From: Gammaproteobacteria bacterium
GTDB taxonomy: Bacteria; Gemmatimonadota; Gemmatimonadetes; Longimicrobiales; Gaopeijiaceae
Direction: 5' to 3'
DNA length: 64,000 bases
Assembly: GCA_028821195.1 (NCBI GenBank)
Contig: JAPPHB010000130.1
Span: 62,001-126,000 of the forward strand
Part shown: piece by piece, positions 44,492-52,810 of the stretch
Numbering within the stretch: the stretch's first letter is position 1
How the letters are laid out: each line of letters starts with the position of its first letter
Notes under the pieces: model-generated
The model's database searches: none
What the model saw: only the letters and a program-made list of their open reading frames with translations
Told to the model about the DNA's origin: nothing
Translations under genes and position numbers: made by a program

Positions 44492-45577
44492 TCAGAAGCC
44501 TGCTGCCCGGGCGATGCGCTGCTGGGCGACCGGAAGGGCCAGATCGGCCAGCTCTGACGGGGTGACCCAGCGGCCCGCCGCCTCCCCCCATTCCGCGGCC
44601 ACCTCGACCCGCCGCGGCTGGTACACCGCCGTGAAGTGCGAGAACCGGTGGGTGACCGGGGGCAGTTCCACGACCGGCCCGGCCGCGGGCTCCGCGACCT
44701 CCATCGACCGTGCCGCAGGGGCCCGCGCGCCGCCCTCAGCCCCGCCGACGGCGGGCTCGGCGACCTTCATCAGTCGTCCACCCCGGTCAGCGCCGTCCGC
44801 CACCTCCACCGCCGGGAACTCCCACATCCCCCCCAGCAGCCCCTCGCGCGGGCGCCGCACCACCAGCGTCCTGCCCCGCGGCGAGACCGCGACCTGCACG
44901 TCCCAGGTCCGGGTAGGCACGGGCCCTCGCCTTCGCCTCAGCGGCCGCTCCGCCGCCGTGCCGGCCGCGCGCGCCCGGCAGTCCGCCGCCAACGGGCACG
45001 CTTCGCACGACGGCGACCGGGGCGTGCACACGGTGGCCCCCAGCTCCATCATCGCCTCGTTGAAGTCGCCGGGGCGTGTTCTGTCCAACAGTCCGGCCGC
45101 GAGGTCGCGCACCTGCGCGAGAGAGGGATCGGGGAGGTCGAACAGCCGCGCCACCACCCGGCGCACGTTGCCGTCCACGGCCGGCACCGCCTCCCCGAAG
45201 GCAATGCTGGCCACTGCGGCCGCGGTGTACGGCCCGATCCCCGGCAGGGCCCGCAGGCCCGCGGCCGACGAGGGCAGCACACCGCCATGCTCGTCCCGCA
45301 CCTGCCGCGCGCACCGGTGTGCATTGCGCGCGCGGGCGTAGTACCCCAGCTCCCGCCACAGCCGCAGCACCTCCCCCAGGTCGGCGTCGGCGAGCGCGCC
45401 GACATCCGGGAACCGCTCCATCCAGCGCCGGTAGTAGGGGGCCACGAAGGCGGCTCGCGTCTGCTGCAGCATGACTTCCGAGATCCACACCGCGTAGGGG
45501 TCGCGGATCCCTCGCCAGGGCAGGTCCCGCTTGTGCGCTTCGAACCACGCGAGCAGTCTTTCGTGGATGGCTTCCAT
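44492..45577 (-). CDS. mutY: A/G-specific adenine glycosylase MutY
   Basis: Base-excision enzyme of 361 residues that removes adenine mispaired with 8-oxoguanine. It has the HhH-GPD core (LRALPGIGPYTAAAVASIAF, then VPAVDGNVRRVVAR), the catalytic Glu region SEVMLQQTRAAFV, and the [4Fe-4S] motif CTPRSPSCEACPLAADC. The C-terminal NUDIX-like 8-oxoG recognition domain contains an Ala/Gly-rich insert with a duplicated 21-base element (VAEPAVGG / VAEPAAGP). The ATG at 45577 (MEAIHERLLAWFEAHK) fits the family; GTG 45649 is a frame-open alternative. It diverges from the VWA gene. Confidence 0.95.
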   Translation of the reverse strand: MEAIHERLLAWFEAHKRDLPWRGIRDPYAVWISEVMLQQTRAAFVAPYYRRWMERFPDVGALADADLGEVLRLWRELGYYARARNAHRCARQVRDEHGGVLPSSAAGLRALPGIGPYTAAAVASIAFGEAVPAVDGNVRRVVARLFDLPDPSLAQVRDLAAGLLDRTRPGDFNEAMMELGATVCTPRSPSCEACPLAADCRARAAGTAAERPLRRRRGPVPTRTWDVQVAVSPRGRTLVVRRPREGLLGGMWEFPAVEVADGADRGGRLMKVAEPAVGGAEGGARAPAARSMEVAEPAAGPVVELPPVTHRFSHFTAVYQPRRVEVAAEWGEAAGRWVTPSELADLALPVAQQRIARAAGF

Positions 45578-45666
45578 TCTCCTGTGGATGTCCGGCCGCG
45601 CCGGCGGTCGTTCAGGTTGATTGACCGGCGGGTGCGAGCGGACGCTCACTCCGGGAGGGCAGGGCA

Positions 45667-46953
45667 GTGCGCTTCACGACCTACACAAAGTATCGGCCAG
45701 GCCTGCTTGACGCCCTGAACCTCGAGGCCCTGCTCGAGCACCTCACCGACTTCCTGATGGACGGGGGCTTCGCCGGCGGCCCGCACTTCCATCCCTATTG
45801 GGGATGGTCCGGCACCGAGGACACGAGCTCCTACGACGCCCTGCAGAGGGCGATCCTGGACGCCCTCATCGAGAGCGGGCAGTTCACCCCGGAGATGCTC
45901 GAGGAACTCCGCGGCGAGGGGGAGGGCGACGAGGAGGTCCAGCGCCGCATCGCCCAGCTCATCGACGAAATCGTGCAGAAGCTGGTGGAGGAAGGCTACC
46001 TGACCCTCGAGGGCGGCAAGGCCATGCCGCCTGCGCAGGAAATGACCGGCCAGGGGCACATCGACGAAGCCAGGGACGCGGCCCGCAGCGTGAACTTCGG
46101 CCTCACGCGCAAGGGCATGGATTTTCTCGGATATCGCGCTTTGCGCAATCTGCTCTCGGCCAGCGGGACGTCCAGCTTCGGATCCCACGAAACCCCGCAG
46201 CTTGCCACCGGCGTCGAGGCCGACGCGGCGAGCCGGCCCTACGAGTACGGAGATGTCCTGAACCTCGACATCCCCGCCACCCTCAGGAGCGCGATCGAGC
46301 GAGAGGGACTCTCGATCCCCATCGAACTCGACTACCAGGACCTCATGGTGCGCCAGACCGAGTACCGGTCCTCGTGCGCCACGGTGCTCATGCTCGACGT
46401 GTCGCATTCGATGATCCTGTACGGGGAGGACCGCTTCGGTCCCGCCAAGCGGGTGGCCCTGGCGCTGACCCACCTCATCCGCACCGAGTTTCCCGGCGAC
46501 GTGCTCAAGGTGGTGACGTTCGGCGACCGCGCGACGGAAATCCCGCTTTCGCAGCTTGCGCGTGCGCAGGTGGGACCGTTCCACACCAATACCGCGGAAG
46601 GTCTCCTGATCGCGCGCCGCCTGCTCAAGGCGCAGAAGAAGGACATGATGCAGATCATCATGATCACCGACGGCAAGCCCTCCGCGGTGACTCTTCCCAA
46701 CGGCCGCATCTACAAGAACTCGGGCGCGCCCGACGGCCTCATTCTGCGGCGGACGTTCCGCGAGGTGGCCGCGTGCCGGAATGCGGGCATCCACATCAAC
46801 ACCTTCATGCTGGCCCGCGACCCCTACCTGGTACGCTTCGTGCGCGAGGTGACCGAGATCTCGCGCGGAAAGGCCTACTTCACGAGTTCGCTCACCCTGG
46901 GACAGTACATCATGATGGACTTCCTCAGGCGCAAGCAGCGCCGGATCGCCTGA
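45667..46953 (+). CDS. VWA-domain protein, probable partner of the MoxR-type ATPase
   Basis: 428-residue cytoplasmic protein. The N-terminal half is helical ([18 protein letters not shown]) with a WGW-rich patch. The C-terminal half is a von Willebrand A domain with MIDAS DVSHSM (D-x-S-x-S variant), the downstream Thr region and [10 protein letters not shown]. Such proteins pair with MoxR/ChlI-type AAA ATPases, here the gene at 42354-43823. The pair is interrupted by dinB and the antiparallel mutY. The start may be GTG at 45667, with GGGAGGGCAG just before it. Confidence 0.87.
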   Translation: MRFTTYTKYRPGLLDALNLEALLEHLTDFLMDGGFAGGPHFHPYWGWSGTEDTSSYDALQRAILDALIESGQFTPEMLEELRGEGEGDEEVQRRIAQLIDEIVQKLVEEGYLTLEGGKAMPPAQEMTGQGHIDEARDAARSVNFGLTRKGMDFLGYRALRNLLSASGTSSFGSHETPQLATGVEADAASRPYEYGDVLNLDIPATLRSAIEREGLSIPIELDYQDLMVRQTEYRSSCATVLMLDVSHSMILYGEDRFGPAKRVALALTHLIRTEFPGDVLKVVTFGDRATEIPLSQLARAQVGPFHTNTAEGLLIARRLLKAQKKDMMQIIMITDGKPSAVTLPNGRIYKNSGAPDGLILRRTFREVAACRNAGIHINTFMLARDPYLVRFVREVTEISRGKAYFTSSLTLGQYIMMDFLRRKQRRIA

Positions 46954-46973
46954 GAAGGAGCTGGAAGCCCGGC

Positions 46974-47012
46974 GTTCGAATGTCGAACTAACTGAACTTA
47001 GTCCGATTAGTT
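46974..47012. repeat. Two AT-rich inverted repeats between convergent genes
   Basis: GTTCGA-ATG-TCGAAC (46974-46988) is followed directly by AACTAA...TTAGTT (46986-47012, 15-base loop). Together they fill the 58-base gap between the VWA gene and the convergent 129-residue gene. The AT content is far above the surroundings. They may form a bidirectional terminator. Confidence 0.5.
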
Positions 47013-47401
47013 TATCGCGAGCTCCGGCTGCGTCCCAGCCCGGCCGCCGGCCTGGGCACCAATGCGGCGAGCACTTCGGCCAGTTCCTGCGTCCCGGCGG
47101 CGGCGATCTCGCGATCCCGGCCCCCCTGCGCAAGTGCCGCGCCCGCACAGGCCTCCAGGCCTTCGACCGTCGCCCAGTCCACGCCCAGGGCTCCGGCGAG
47201 GGTGGTGAGCAGCTCGTCGGCATAGTTCAGCCGCGTCGCGCGGCGGCCGGCGTTCAGGTCCTCCCACGACGACTGGCGTCTGCTCCGGGTCGGGTCCCGG
47301 GCCTTCTCGCGCTCGTAGATCCCCCGCGCCAGTCGTTCCCGCAGCGCGCGGCGCAGCTCCCGCCTCCGGTTCCCTGCTTCCGTCGGTGCGGTGGGTGTCA
47401 T
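47012..47401 (-). CDS. Hypothetical protein, 129 residues
   Basis: Not recognised. The N-terminal half is basic and helical (NRRRELRRALRERLARGIYE), the middle has SSWEDLNAGRRATRLNYADELL, and the C-terminal half is Ala-rich helix (LTTLAGALGVDWATVEGLEA). It has no signal or membrane segment. The start shares ATGA with the stop of the HmuY-like gene, so it is the last gene of the hemA-hemB-hmuY-like series. A role in heme biology is suggested only by position. Confidence 0.6.
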   Translation of the reverse strand: MTPTAPTEAGNRRRELRRALRERLARGIYEREKARDPTRSRRQSSWEDLNAGRRATRLNYADELLTTLAGALGVDWATVEGLEACAGAALAQGGRDREIAAAGTQELAEVLAALVPRPAAGLGRSRSSR

Positions 47402-48063
47402 CGTCCGCCGCTCGCGCGGGATGGGTCCCCGGCGTCCGGCTCGCGATTCACGGCTTCGCCGGCCTCCGCAGGCGTCGCCACCGAGCGCCCGCCCGCCCCC
47501 TGGTAGACGTAGCGGAAGGTCAGGCATCCGGGCTGGGCGCCCGGGCAGTAGTATCCCCGCAACTGCAGCTTGGCATAGCGGCCGTCGGCCGTCCGGATCC
47601 CATAGACGGTGGGGTGCGGCGTCAGGAGGTGGCTTGTCCAGCCGTAGGCATACCAGCGCTCGATGGCGGCGTTGACCGAATCGCGCCGCACCTGGGTCTC
47701 CACGTAAGGTGCGTCGGGCAGCTCCGAAACCGCGTCGAAGTCGGTCTCGTCCAGGCGGATGATCCCGCCTTCCCCGGAAAAGCCCGGGCCGCCGTTGGCG
47801 ATGATGTGGAAGCGCCGAAAAGCCAGATCCCACTCACCAGGCCCCGGGTTCACCACCACCGAGCCGCGCGAGAAGTCGAAGAATTGCCACGCGCCGGTGG
47901 AAGTGGCATCCACGGTGTAGTCGATGGGGCCGACGAGCGTCTCACCGGCCTCGGAGGGGTCCGGGGGCGTCGGGACGTGGGCCTCGACCACGGGCCTGCC
48001 GAAGGACATGGTCACCAGCACAACGGCCAGGACCACTATGATGCCGACCAGCACGGCCGGCAC
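47398..48063 (-). CDS. HmuY-like protein with N-terminal membrane anchor
   Basis: 221-residue protein with one N-terminal membrane or signal helix (AVLVGIIVVLAVVLVTMSFG) and a beta-rich body resembling the HmuY family: WQFFDFSRGSVVV, GEWDLAFRRFHIIANGG, and a C-terminal YVYQG strand. HmuY of Porphyromonas is a heme-binding lipoprotein. Its two heme histidines are not clearly identifiable here, so heme binding is unproven. The start is GTG at 48063 with GGAGA six bases upstream. It lies 20 bases after hemB, in line with a heme-related function. Confidence 0.65.
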   Translation of the reverse strand: MPAVLVGIIVVLAVVLVTMSFGRPVVEAHVPTPPDPSEAGETLVGPIDYTVDATSTGAWQFFDFSRGSVVVNPGPGEWDLAFRRFHIIANGGPGFSGEGGIIRLDETDFDAVSELPDAPYVETQVRRDSVNAAIERWYAYGWTSHLLTPHPTVYGIRTADGRYAKLQLRGYYCPGAQPGCLTFRYVYQGAGGRSVATPAEAGEAVNREPDAGDPSRASGGR

Positions 48064-48083
48064 CCGGTTCTCCGGGCGGATCC

Positions 48084-49067
48084 TCAGGCGTCTTCGCGCA
48101 GCCAGCGTGCGGCCTCCACGGCGTAGTAGGTGACGATGATGTCCGCGCCCGCCCGCTTGATCGCGCCCAGGCTCTCCAGCGCCACCGCCCTCTCGTCGAT
48201 CCAGCCGCGCTCGCCCGCGGCGCGCATCATGCTGAACTCGCCGGACACCTGGTAGGCCGCGGTGGGCGCGCGGAAGGTATCCTTCACCCGCCGGATCACG
48301 TCGAGGCAGGGGCCCGCCGGCTTGACCATCACGATGTCCGCGCCCTCCTCCAGGTCGGCCTGCACCTCGCGCAGCGCCTCGTCGCCGTTGGCGGGGTCCA
48401 TCTGGTGGGTGCGGCGGTCGCCGTGCGAAGGCGCCGAGTGGGCCGCGTCACGGAAGGGGCCGTAGAAGGCCGAGGCGTACTTGGCCGCGTACGACACGAT
48501 GGGGGTCGAGCCGTGGCCCGCCTCGTCCAGGGCCGCGCGGATCGCGCCCACGCGCCCGTCCAGCATGTCGCTCGGGGCCACCGCGTCCGTTCCCGCGCGG
48601 GCGTGAGAGACGGCGGTCCGGGCGAGCAGGGGCAGGGTGGCTTCCTCGTCCGGAGAGCCGTCCGCCGCAAGGATGGCGCAGTGGCCGTGGTCGGTGTACT
48701 GGCAGAGGCACACGTCGGTCCAAATCAGCAGGTCGGGGTAGCGCGCCTTGAGTTCACGCACCGCCCGCGGCACCAGGCCGCCCTCCGCATAGGCTTCGGA
48801 GCCCAGCGCGTCCTTGTGGTCGGGAACGCCGAAGAGGAGCACGGCGCCCACCCCCGCGTCCACGGCTGCCCCGGCTTCCTCCACGAGCAGCTCTGGTGAG
48901 AAGCGGTGTATGCCGGGCATGCTGGGCACGGGTTGGCGCCGTCCTTCGCCCGGCACCACGAAGAGCGGATACACGAGATCTTCCACCCGGAGGACGCTCT
49001 CGCGCACCAGGCGGCGCCAGGCCGGCGATTGCCGGAGGCGGCGGAGTCGGTGCTGCGGATAGGCCAT
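48084..49067 (-). CDS. hemB: Porphobilinogen synthase (delta-aminolevulinate dehydratase)
   Basis: 327-residue enzyme joining two aminolevulinates into porphobilinogen. The zinc-site cysteines are in DVCLCQYTDHGHC. The Schiff-base lysines are in VSYAAKYASAFYGPFR and IVMVKPAGPCLD. Length and motifs are normal for a zinc-dependent enzyme. It lies 46 bases downstream of hemA on the same strand and is followed by the HmuY-like gene. Confidence 0.97.
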   Translation of the reverse strand: MAYPQHRLRRLRQSPAWRRLVRESVLRVEDLVYPLFVVPGEGRRQPVPSMPGIHRFSPELLVEEAGAAVDAGVGAVLLFGVPDHKDALGSEAYAEGGLVPRAVRELKARYPDLLIWTDVCLCQYTDHGHCAILAADGSPDEEATLPLLARTAVSHARAGTDAVAPSDMLDGRVGAIRAALDEAGHGSTPIVSYAAKYASAFYGPFRDAAHSAPSHGDRRTHQMDPANGDEALREVQADLEEGADIVMVKPAGPCLDVIRRVKDTFRAPTAAYQVSGEFSMMRAAGERGWIDERAVALESLGAIKRAGADIIVTYYAVEAARWLREDA

Positions 49068-49113
49068 GCGTCGGGATGCCGCCGTTCTGCGCGAGAGCCG
49101 TCCGCCGCGGCGT

Positions 49114-50433
49114 TCAGCCGGCGCCGTTGGGCGCGTGTTCGCCGTTGGATCCGGAAGGCTCGTCCGGCGTCAGCTGGAAGATCTCCTTGACCGCCGCCAG
49201 GCTGGAAACCCCCTCGGATGTTTCCAGGTCGAGCTCGCGCAGGTGGCAGGTGGGCTGGTGCAGCAGCCGGGCCACCAGCGAGCGGGTGTAGCGCTCCAGG
49301 CGGTCGCGGTTCGACTCGTCGAAACCGGGCAGGTGCCGGCGCACTTCCTCGTCCGCGATCCTGTAGAAGCTCTCGCGCAGCGACCGGAGCACCGGAACCA
49401 CCTGCAGCGTGTCGAACCAGTCGACGAAGTTCTGGAGTTCCTCCTCGACGATGCGCTCGACGTGGGGAATCTGCTTGCTGCGGCGTATAAGGTTCTCCTG
49501 CACGATGTCGCCCAGGCTGTCCAGGTCGCGCAGGAAGACGTTGGGAATGCGGCCGGCGCTCGATTCGACATCCCTGGGGTTGGCGATGTCGATGATCACC
49601 AGCGGCCTTCGACCGCGCTCGCGCATGATGGCGCAGAGGGTCGCGGCGGTGATGACCGGATTCGGGGCGGAGGTCGCCGTCACCACGACGCTGGCCCGCT
49701 TCAAGGCGGCGTGGAGTTCGTCGAAGGGCCGCGCGGTCCCGCCGAACTCGCCCGCGACCGCCTGCGCGCGTCCGGCGGAACGGTTGACGATGGTCAGGCT
49801 GCGGGGTCGTTTCGCGGCGAAGTTGCGCGCGGCCTGGGCGCCGGTGCGTCCCGCGCCCACCACCAGCACGGCCTGGTCGGACAGATCGGAGAGGATGTTG
49901 GTGGCCAGCCGCACCGCGGCGAACGCCACCGACGCCGATCCCTTGCCGATATCCGTTTCCGCGCGCGCCCGCTTTCCCGTGCGCACGGCGGACTGGAACA
50001 GGCGGGTCAGATATGGCCCGCAGCTTCCCTCCTCCTCAGCCAGCGCGTAGGCCTGGCGCACCTGTCCCAGCACCTGCGGCTCGCCGATCATGAGCGAATC
50101 GAGCCCGGCGGCCACGCGGAAGAGGTGATGAACTCCCTCGCGCCCGCTGAGGGAGAACGTGTGACGCGAGGTGGATACGGCGTCGTTGTCCTTTACGTCG
50201 CGCAGCCTGTGACGCATCAGTTCGATGGCCCGAGCAGGCTCGCGCGTCCAGGCGAAGATCTCGGTGCGCGTGCAGGTGGACAGGACCACGCTCTCGCGAA
50301 TCACGCGGTCGCCGTCCGCGCCGTCGACGAGCGTTCCGAGCAGCTCGCGCGTCTCCTCGCCGGAAAGCGCCAGCCGGTCCCGGGCCGCAGCCGGGGCGAC
50401 CCTGTGGTTGGTCCCGAATACCAGGAGTTCCAC
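49114..50433 (-). CDS. hemA: Glutamyl-tRNA reductase
   Basis: First enzyme of C5 tetrapyrrole synthesis, reducing glutamyl-tRNA to glutamate semialdehyde with NADPH. The catalytic Cys is in VLSTCTRTEIF. The N-terminus is VELLVFGTNHRVAPAAARD, and the nucleotide site is VLVVGAGRTGAQAARNFA. The usual GEDQILGQV stretch reads GEPQVLGQV. The GTG at 50433 was chosen because AGGGAGACA lies just before it and the family begins there; the frame is open to 50550, but that would span the promoter. It leads the hemA-hemB-hmuY-like unit and is probably under Fur-type control. Confidence 0.96.
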   Translation of the reverse strand: MELLVFGTNHRVAPAAARDRLALSGEETRELLGTLVDGADGDRVIRESVVLSTCTRTEIFAWTREPARAIELMRHRLRDVKDNDAVSTSRHTFSLSGREGVHHLFRVAAGLDSLMIGEPQVLGQVRQAYALAEEEGSCGPYLTRLFQSAVRTGKRARAETDIGKGSASVAFAAVRLATNILSDLSDQAVLVVGAGRTGAQAARNFAAKRPRSLTIVNRSAGRAQAVAGEFGGTARPFDELHAALKRASVVVTATSAPNPVITAATLCAIMRERGRRPLVIIDIANPRDVESSAGRIPNVFLRDLDSLGDIVQENLIRRSKQIPHVERIVEEELQNFVDWFDTLQVVPVLRSLRESFYRIADEEVRRHLPGFDESNRDRLERYTRSLVARLLHQPTCHLRELDLETSEGVSSLAAVKEIFQLTPDEPSGSNGEHAPNGAG

Positions 50434-50518
50434 TGTCTCCCTGGGGTTGAAGCGTCGTGCCGGGCCGATACGTCCCGGGCGGGTTCCGAGCCTGCCGTGG
50501 CAACGGGCGGGCAGAAGA

Positions 50519-50550
50519 TGATAATAGTTATCGATACGGCACGCCTTCAA
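50519..50550 (-). promoter_or_regulatory. hemA promoter overlapped by a Fur-like box
   Basis: On the minus strand TTGAAG (50550-50545), an 18-base spacer and TATTAT (50526-50521) form a good sigma-70-type promoter, with transcription starting near 50514. Overlapping the -10 is TGATAATAGTTATCG (50519-50533 on the plus strand), matching 12 of 14 defined positions of the 7-1-7 Fur consensus TGATAAT-n-ATTATCA. Repression by a Fur-family protein (Fur, PerR or Irr) is therefore likely. The divergent ferredoxin gene starts about 100 bases away and could be affected too. Confidence 0.65.
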
Positions 50551-50633
50551 CCTTGCCCGGCTTCGCGGCCCTGGAGATGTTCAGCCGTCCCGGCCGACAC
50601 CGGCGAGGACTCTACTTCAGCGACGGGATCCCG

Positions 50634-50879
50634 GTGAGCGACATTGAAGAGCGACGGACCGGAGACCTTCTGATCCGAATCGACAGAGATCTCTGCGTGG
50701 GCTTCGGCGACTGCATCGAGGCTGCCGAAGCCGCCTTCGAGCTGGATGACGAGGGGATTGCGACGTTCAGGGCGGGGATCGACGAAGTGGACCGCGAGAC
50801 TCTGTTGGCCGCCTGCGACGAGTGCCCGGTGGACGCGATTTCCGTACTCGATGCCGACGGAACTCAGCTCGTGCCCTGA
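50634..50879 (+). CDS. Small ferredoxin, [3Fe-4S]/[4Fe-4S] type
   Basis: 81-residue ferredoxin with cysteines in LCVGFGDCIEAAEAAFEL (C-x5-C) and ACDECPVDAISVLD (C-P). This spacing is typical of single-cluster [3Fe-4S] ferredoxins that serve P450s and other oxidoreductases. The GTG at 50634 (VSDIEERRTGDLLIRIDRD) is preferred; an in-frame ATG at 50577 would add 19 residues. It starts a plus-strand series with the Mrp-type ATPase, zinc-ribbon/PCP_red protein and membrane protein. A possible role is electron supply for iron-sulfur or tetrapyrrole chemistry in this cluster. Confidence 0.82.
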   Translation: MSDIEERRTGDLLIRIDRDLCVGFGDCIEAAEAAFELDDEGIATFRAGIDEVDRETLLAACDECPVDAISVLDADGTQLVP

Positions 50880-50901
50880 TCGGCTGCGCAGTCCCGGTAC
50901 C

Positions 50902-51810
50902 ATGAGAAAGATCCGCACCTACCACGAGGTGGAATCGCAGACGGGCGACCTGCTCGTGGATCAGATCAGGGGCCAGCGGCGGCGGCTCGACAGCCGGCTG
51001 GCCGGGATTCGCGACCTGGTCGCCGTCGGCAGCGGCAAGGGCGGAGTGGGCAAGAGCTTGGTGACCGCAAACCTGGCTGCCGCCCTGGCCGCGGAAGGCT
51101 GCGCGGTCGGCGCGCTGGACGCGGACCTGAACGGCCCGTCGCTGGCCCGCATGCTGGGCGCGTCCGGAAAGCGGCTGGTGGATGGGGCGGAGGGTGTGGT
51201 TCCGGCGCCGGCCGCAGGGGGTGTCCGGGTGATGTCGATGGAGTTGCTGCAGAACGAGGCCGACGCTCCGCTGCGCTGGCGGGCGCCCTCCGGTGACGGC
51301 TTCCTGTGGCAGAGTTCCATCGAAACCGGTGCCGTGCGCGAGTTTCTGTCCGACGTGGCGTGGGGTGACCTCGACTTCCTTCTGATGGACCTGCCTCCGG
51401 GTACCGACAAGATGGAGCGCGTCTTCCAGCTCCTGCCGGGACTCGAGACGCTGCTTCTGGTGACGACTCCGTCCGAGATGTCCCGCCGAGTGGTGGCCCG
51501 GGCGGCGCGTCTGGCGCGCGAGCAGGGAATCCCGACGGTAGGCCTGGTGGCGAACATGACCGAATACGTCTGCCCGTGCTGCGGTCACTCGGATCCGCTC
51601 TTTCCCGGAGACGGCGTCGCCCGCCTGGCCGCAGCCACCGGTCTGGAGATCTGGGGCCGAATCCCCTTCGATCCCCGTCTGGGCGAAGCGTCCGACCGCG
51701 GGGCTCCCGCCGTGGTCGCCAGCGAAGATTCGCCGAGCGCGCGCGCCTTCCGGGCGCTGGCGCGGAGGATCGCCGAGCCCCGAGAGGCCGGGGAGGAGCA
51801 GGCCCGATGA
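50902..51810 (+). CDS. Mrp/NBP35-family P-loop ATPase (iron-sulfur carrier type)
   Basis: 302-residue ParA-like ATPase. The deviant Walker A is GSGKGGVGKSLVTANLAAAL, Walker B is LDFLLMDLPPGTDK, and the C-terminal metal-binding CxxC is in YVCPCCGHSDPLFPGDG. Mrp/ApbC proteins carry [4Fe-4S] clusters to client enzymes. It lacks the N-terminal MIP18-like domain of longer Mrp proteins. It lies 22 bases after the ferredoxin gene, and its stop overlaps the next start as ATGA. A client could be the radical SAM protein downstream. Confidence 0.9.
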   Translation: MRKIRTYHEVESQTGDLLVDQIRGQRRRLDSRLAGIRDLVAVGSGKGGVGKSLVTANLAAALAAEGCAVGALDADLNGPSLARMLGASGKRLVDGAEGVVPAPAAGGVRVMSMELLQNEADAPLRWRAPSGDGFLWQSSIETGAVREFLSDVAWGDLDFLLMDLPPGTDKMERVFQLLPGLETLLLVTTPSEMSRRVVARAARLAREQGIPTVGLVANMTEYVCPCCGHSDPLFPGDGVARLAAATGLEIWGRIPFDPRLGEASDRGAPAVVASEDSPSARAFRALARRIAEPREAGEEQAR

Positions 51811-52259
51811 AGTTCCTCTGCATCCAGTGCGATCACATCATGGCCTTCGCGGAGCGCCAGCTGCCCGGGGACGGCACCCTGGCGGCGGTGTTCGAGTGTT
51901 CCGCTTGCGGGCGCGAGATCGCCATGCTCACCAACCCCATGGAAACGCAACTGGTGAGCAGCATGGGCATCGAGATCGGGGGTCGGACGGTGCCCGAGCA
52001 GCCGATGGAACTGGTGCGCAGCAACCTGGATGGAGGACGCGAGGACGCCTTCGTGGAGGAGGAGCCCCCCGCTCCCGCCCGTCCCGTCCGGGTCGAGTGG
52101 ACCCCGGCGGCGGTGGATCGGCTCGGCCGGGTGCCGTCCTTCGTGCGCGGCATGGTGAAGCGCATCTACACCGACTACGCCCGCGAACGGGGCATCGAGC
52201 GCATGACCCCGGAGGTCATGGACACCGCGCGTTCGGACCTGGGGCTGGAGGGAATGTGA
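51807..52259 (+). CDS. Zinc-ribbon protein with C-terminal PCP_red domain
   Basis: 150-residue protein. The N-terminal zinc ribbon has C5/C8 (FLCIQCDH) and C31/C34 (FECSACGRE). Residues about 97-148 match the PCP_red domain named after protochlorophyllide reductase: WTPAAVDRLGRVPSFVRGMV, then YARERGIERMTPEVMD. The same module recurs in the two large genes downstream. ATGA overlap with the Mrp-type gene and GTGA overlap with the membrane protein show coupling. The molecular role of isolated PCP_red domains is not established; tetrapyrrole or iron-sulfur handling is plausible. Confidence 0.78.
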   Translation: MKFLCIQCDHIMAFAERQLPGDGTLAAVFECSACGREIAMLTNPMETQLVSSMGIEIGGRTVPEQPMELVRSNLDGGREDAFVEEEPPAPARPVRVEWTPAAVDRLGRVPSFVRGMVKRIYTDYARERGIERMTPEVMDTARSDLGLEGM

Positions 52260-52702
52260 CCGATTCGAGCCAGGACCTCGCTCAGGGGCGAGCGGGCGGG
52301 CAGGAGCAGAGCCAGGGCCCCGATGCGCGAAACGGGGACGGACGCGCCCGCAAGTTCCGGCAGGCCGCCTTCTGGTACCTGCATGTCGGGCTGCTCTACG
52401 AGGGCGCCGTGGTGGCCATGTGGCGCAACGGGCTGGTCAACCCGATCCGGGGTCCCATCGTGCTATGGCTGCTGCTCGGCGCCGCGATCGTGGCGCTCGT
52501 CTTCTGGGGGCTCTGGTTTCGACGCAGCGTGTGGCTGGCCCGGGGGATCTGGGCGCTGCACGCCCTGCGGCTCCCGAGCATGATCGAGGGAGCGTTCATG
52601 CCCGGACCCGACGCCGCGCTTCCCGAAGCGTTCTACCTCACCGCCATCGTCGTCATCGTCATCAACCTGTGGATGCTGGCCCGCGCCGGATGGGATCTCT
52701 GA
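52256..52702 (+). CDS. Small membrane protein, unknown
   Basis: 148-residue protein beginning at GTG 52256, which overlaps the previous stop as GTGA. After about 40 hydrophilic residues there are hydrophobic helices around YLHVGLLYEGAVVAMW, IVLWLLLGAAIVALVFWGLW and FYLTAIVVIVINLWMLA. No family is recognised. Position at the end of the ferredoxin-Mrp-PCP_red series suggests it anchors or partners that group at the membrane. Confidence 0.7.
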   Translation: MTDSSQDLAQGRAGGQEQSQGPDARNGDGRARKFRQAAFWYLHVGLLYEGAVVAMWRNGLVNPIRGPIVLWLLLGAAIVALVFWGLWFRRSVWLARGIWALHALRLPSMIEGAFMPGPDAALPEAFYLTAIVVIVINLWMLARAGWDL

Positions 52703-52774
52703 CGCGGCAGCGGGGCGATTCCCTGGAGTGGATTCTTCCGCTTCATGCGCCGTTGCCGGACCCCTCCGCAGCGT

Positions 52775-52804
52775 TTGACATCGACAAGCGATTTCCGGTA
52801 TTAT
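52775..52804 (+). promoter_or_regulatory. Strong sigma-70-type promoter for the USP-radical SAM-oxidase operon
   Basis: TTGACA (52775-52780), an 18-base spacer and TATTAT (52799-52804) form the best promoter in the window. Transcription should start near 52811, giving a leader of about 240 bases before the universal-stress gene. The spacer length and -10 match those at hemA. Confidence 0.8.
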
Positions 52805-52810
52805 TTGCCC

